From: Methylotenera_A sp046594915
Lineage (GTDB): Bacteria; Pseudomonadota; Gammaproteobacteria; Burkholderiales; Methylophilaceae
Assembly (NCBI GenBank): GCA_046594915.1
Contig: JBKJRC010000007.1
Span: 1-24,337, forward strand
Reading direction: 5' to 3'
Length of the DNA stretch: 24,337 nucleotides
Positions 21,381-24,337 of the stretch are shown here, piece after piece; the stretch's first letter is position 1; each line of letters starts with the position of its first letter. The position numbers were made by a program, and so were the translations under genes. Below the pieces are notes generated by a model. That model was given only the letters and a program-made list of their open reading frames with translations. It was not told where the DNA came from and made no database searches.

Positions 21381-22922
21381 ATGCAGTTATCTACATCAGA
21401 AATCAGTGAACTGATTAAAAGCAGATTAGAGAATTTTTCTACCTCAGCTGAAGCGCGTACTCAAGGTACAGTCATTTCAGTAACAGACGGTATCGTTCGT
21501 ATTCACGGTCTTTCAAACGTGATGGCCGGCGAGATGATCGAATTCCCAGGAAACACATTCGGCCTTGCGCTTAACTTAGAGCGCGATTCAGTGGGCGCGG
21601 TAGTTTTAGGTGATTACGAGCATATTACTGAAGGCGACACGGTTAAATGTACCGGCCGTATTTTAGAAGTGCCAGTCGGCCCAGAATTAATTGGTCGCGT
21701 AGTGAATGCCTTAGGTCAGCCGATTGATGGCAAAGGCCCAGTTAATGCAAAAATGACGGACAAAATTGAAAAAGTAGCGCCTGGCGTGATTGCGCGAAAA
21801 TCCGTTTCACAACCCGTGCAAACCGGTTTGAAATCAGTGGATTCCATGGTGCCAGTGGGCCGTGGTCAACGTGAATTGATTATTGGTGACCGTCAAACAG
21901 GTAAAACTGCAGTTGCGATTGATGCCATCATCAATCAAAAAGGTCAAAACATGACCTGTATCTACGTAGCGATAGGCCAAAAGGCTTCTACTGTAGCTAA
22001 CGTGGTACGTAAACTTGAAGAAAACGGCGCGATGGCTTACACAATCGTTGTTGCCGCAACAGCTTCAGATTCTGCTGCATTACAGTTTTTAGCGCCATAC
22101 GCTGGTTGTACTATGGGCGAATACTTCCGTGATCGTGGTGAAGATGCATTGATCGTATATGATGATTTGACCAAACAAGCGATTGCTTACCGTCAAATTT
22201 CATTGCTATTACGCCGTCCACCAGGCCGTGAAGCTTACCCAGGTGACGTGTTCTACATTCACTCACGTTTATTAGAGCGTGCAGCTCGCGTGAATGAAGA
22301 TTATGTAGAGAAATTCACTAACGGTGCCGTTAAAGGAAAAACTGGTTCACTCACTGCATTACCTGTGATTGAAACTGCCGCTGGTGACGTTTCAGCATTC
22401 GTTCCTACTAACGTGATTTCAATTACCGATGGTCAAATATTCTTAGAAACTGATTTGTTCAACGCCGGTATTCGTCCAGCGATCAACGCGGGTATTTCAG
22501 TATCTCGCGTGGGTGGTGCAGCACAAACTAAAGTCATCAAGAAATTAGGTGGCGGTGTACGTTTAGCATTAGCGCAATACCGTGAATTGGCTGCGTTTGC
22601 GCAGTTTGCTTCTGACTTGGATGAAGCAACACGTAAACAACTAGACCGCGGTCGTATGTTTACTGAGTTGATGAAACAAGCACAATACGCACCATTGAGC
22701 ATCTCTAATATGGCGATTACCTTATTAGCAGCGAATAAAGGCTACTTTGATGATGTGCCAACTAATAAAGTATTAGCGTTTGAAACTTCATTACATGGCT
22801 TCATGGGCTCTAAATACAAAGCACTCATGGATGGTATCGAGTCTAGTAAAGACTTAGCTGGCGATAACGAAAAAGCGGTTGAAGCGGCAATCCAAGACTT
22901 CAAAGCTACTAACGCTTACTAG
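21381..22922 (+). CDS. atpA: ATP synthase F1 subunit alpha
   Basis: Regulatory nucleotide-binding subunit alternating with beta in the F1 hexamer. The 513 residues equal the E. coli length. Seen are the N-terminal delta/b contact helix, the Walker A loop GDRQTGKT (169-176, same numbering as E. coli), ALIVYDDLTKQAIAYRQISL, the PPGREAYPGDVFY block, and ISVSRVGGAAQTK with the arginine reaching into the beta catalytic site. AGGAG precedes the start. Codons shift toward CGT for arginine compared with the left half of the window, as expected for a highly expressed gene. Confidence 0.99.
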   Translation: MQLSTSEISELIKSRLENFSTSAEARTQGTVISVTDGIVRIHGLSNVMAGEMIEFPGNTFGLALNLERDSVGAVVLGDYEHITEGDTVKCTGRILEVPVGPELIGRVVNALGQPIDGKGPVNAKMTDKIEKVAPGVIARKSVSQPVQTGLKSVDSMVPVGRGQRELIIGDRQTGKTAVAIDAIINQKGQNMTCIYVAIGQKASTVANVVRKLEENGAMAYTIVVAATASDSAALQFLAPYAGCTMGEYFRDRGEDALIVYDDLTKQAIAYRQISLLLRRPPGREAYPGDVFYIHSRLLERAARVNEDYVEKFTNGAVKGKTGSLTALPVIETAAGDVSAFVPTNVISITDGQIFLETDLFNAGIRPAINAGISVSRVGGAAQTKVIKKLGGGVRLALAQYRELAAFAQFASDLDEATRKQLDRGRMFTELMKQAQYAPLSISNMAITLLAANKGYFDDVPTNKVLAFETSLHGFMGSKYKALMDGIESSKDLAGDNEKAVEAAIQDFKATNAY

Positions 22923-22946
22923 CACCTCACTATCTAGGACAATAAA

Positions 22947-23885
22947 ATGGCTGGTAGTAAAGAGATTAGAACCAAGATCAAGAGTGTAGAAAATACACGC
23001 AAGATCACTAAAGCGATGGAGATGGTGGCTGCTTCTAAAATGCGTAAAGCGCAGGATAGAATGCGTGCATCACGTCCATACGCTGAGAAAATTCGCAATG
23101 TAGCGGCTCACCTTTCGTTAGCACATTCAGAGTATCAGCATCCTTTCCTGTTAAAACGGGATAAGGTACAGAATGTTGGCATTATCGTTGTCAGCTCTGA
23201 TAAAGGTCTGTGTGGCGGTTTGAACACCAACGTATTGCGACTTACAGTTAACCAAATGAAAACTTGGGAAACTGAAGGTAAAAAGATATCTGTCAGTGCT
23301 ATCGGCAACAAGGGCTATAGCTTCATGATGCGTGTTGGTGCAACTGTTAAGTCACACATCACAGGTTTAGGTGACGTACCTCATTTAGAAACACTGATTG
23401 GTACTATCAAAGTGATGTTAGACGCCTATAAAGCTGGTGAAATCGATCAGTTATATATTTGTTATACCCGCTTCATCAATACCATGAAACAAGAGCCGGT
23501 TATGGAGCAATTGCTACCGCTAACAAGTGAGCACTTGGGTACACATCCTGTTCATGAGAAGGCTGAGCCTCTTTCGGCTAGCGGCGTAATCAAGAGTGCG
23601 GTTAAGGTTGGTACAGCCCAAGGCCACTGGGATTATATCTATGAGCCAGAAGCCAAGCCTGTGATTGACCAGTTGTTGATGCGTTATATCGAGTCATTGG
23701 TATACAACGCTGTAGCAGAGAATATGGCTTCAGAACAATCATCACGTATGGTTGCTATGAAGTCAGCGTCTGATAACGCGAAAGAAGTGATTGGTGATTT
23801 GAAACTGGTTTACAACAAAGCGCGTCAAGCAGCCATTACCAAAGAGATTTCAGAAATCGTCGGCGGCGCGGCAGCGGTAGCTTAA
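22947..23885 (+). CDS. atpG: ATP synthase F1 subunit gamma
   Basis: Central rotor shaft that couples the c-ring to the catalytic hexamer. The N-terminal coiled-coil strand is KEIRTKIKSVENTRKITKAM followed by EMVAASKM, and the C-terminal strand contains MVAMKSASDNAKEVIGDL and ends in ITKEISEIVGGA. SSDKGLCGGLN lies near 83-93. At 312 residues it is about 20-25 longer than the E. coli protein. The surplus lies at about 195-227, before WDYIYEP, in the Rossmann-like domain. It begins 24 bp after atpA with AGGAC as the ribosome site. Confidence 0.98.
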   Translation: MAGSKEIRTKIKSVENTRKITKAMEMVAASKMRKAQDRMRASRPYAEKIRNVAAHLSLAHSEYQHPFLLKRDKVQNVGIIVVSSDKGLCGGLNTNVLRLTVNQMKTWETEGKKISVSAIGNKGYSFMMRVGATVKSHITGLGDVPHLETLIGTIKVMLDAYKAGEIDQLYICYTRFINTMKQEPVMEQLLPLTSEHLGTHPVHEKAEPLSASGVIKSAVKVGTAQGHWDYIYEPEAKPVIDQLLMRYIESLVYNAVAENMASEQSSRMVAMKSASDNAKEVIGDLKLVYNKARQAAITKEISEIVGGAAAVA

Positions 23886-23950
23886 GACTTAAAGCTTTTA
23901 ATAGAACATCAAATTTGAATTCAACAGATTAGTTTGAATAGGATATAAAA

Positions 23951-24337
23951 ATGAGTACAGCAGACGTAAGTGTAAAAATTGGTAGAGTAGTGCAAATTAT
24001 TGGTGCGGTGGTAGACGTTGAGTTTCCACGTGACCAAATGCCTAAAGTGTTTGAAGCGTTAATTATTGATGATGCTACAAGTAAAGCAGAAGAAGGTTTA
24101 ACACTTGAAGTGCAACAACAATTAGGTGACGGCATTGTACGTACTATTGCGATGGGTTCTTCAGATGGACTTTCACGTGGCGCAATGTTCAAATCTACAG
24201 GCAGCCAAATTACTGTGCCAGTTGGTACTGCTACACTAGGCCGTATTATGGACGTTTTAGGCCGCCCAATTGATGAGGCTGGTCCGATTGAGTGTGACGA
24301 GCGTCGTGCGATTCACCAGAAAGCACCAACATTTGAA
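23951..24337 (+). CDS. atpD: ATP synthase F1 subunit beta, N-terminal 129 residues
   Basis: The catalytic subunit of F1; the gene runs off the right edge. The visible 129 codons give MSTADVSVKIGRVVQIIGAV and continue through the N-terminal beta-barrel: VDVEFPRDQMP, LEVQQQLGDGIVRTIAMGSSDGL, and TLGRIMDVLGRPIDEAGPI, all standard beta-subunit blocks. The Walker A loop and catalytic glutamate lie beyond the window. AGGAT lies 9 bases before the ATG. Confidence 0.97.
   Translation, partial: MSTADVSVKIGRVVQIIGAVVDVEFPRDQMPKVFEALIIDDATSKAEEGLTLEVQQQLGDGIVRTIAMGSSDGLSRGAMFKSTGSQITVPVGTATLGRIMDVLGRPIDEAGPIECDERRAIHQKAPTFE

Noticed and set aside
24172..24187. Possible fifth parS in atpD (CTTTCACGTGGCGC)
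   Set aside because: Only one half of the palindrome is kept; several mismatches in the second half, and the bases are explained by the LSRGA codons.

Overview
The window is the chromosomal replication-origin region of a betaproteobacterium, most likely a methylotroph of the Methylophilaceae (Methylophilus/Methylotenera type). This rests on the order gyrB-dnaN-dnaA | rpmH-rnpA-yidD-yidC-mnmE ... mnmG-rsmG-parA-parB-atpIBEFHAGD, on the absence of recF between dnaN and gyrB, on betaproteobacterial protein features, and on a full-length relative of MmeI, the restriction-modification enzyme first described from Methylophilus methylotrophus. The family assignment is inference. No rRNA, tRNA or CRISPR array was seen.

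Left edge (1-726): the right end of an IS3-family insertion sequence cuts a minus-strand gene for a type I restriction (HsdR-like) nuclease domain, leaving about 121 codons. A terminator for gyrB follows.

Origin (727-6413): gyrB, dnaN and dnaA run leftward. The dnaN-dnaA gap (4334-4640) holds an A/T-rich stretch, a run of DnaA-trio-like triplets and several DnaA boxes, so it is the best oriC candidate. The dnaA-rpmH gap holds one more perfect DnaA box and the rpmH promoter. Genes diverge from here.

Right arm, translation and membrane biogenesis (6414-10374): rpmH, rnpA, yidD, yidC and mnmE run rightward. rnpA carries a terminator-like 13-bp hairpin inside its coding region. yidD is preceded by four tandem 14-bp repeats.

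Accessory insert (10411-13924): a convergent DUF2853-like small gene, then a 922-codon MmeI-like type IIL enzyme carrying both nuclease and methyltransferase. Two perfect 16-bp parS sites bracket the enzyme gene.

Segregation and ATP synthase (14107-24337): mnmG (with a parS inside its reading frame), rsmG, parA and parB, then the complete F-type ATP synthase operon from atpI to atpG and the first 129 codons of atpD. MnmE and MnmG modify tRNA wobble uridine together. ParA and ParB act on the four parS sites, one left and three right of the origin. YidC is the insertase that typically helps place the ATP synthase membrane subunits.
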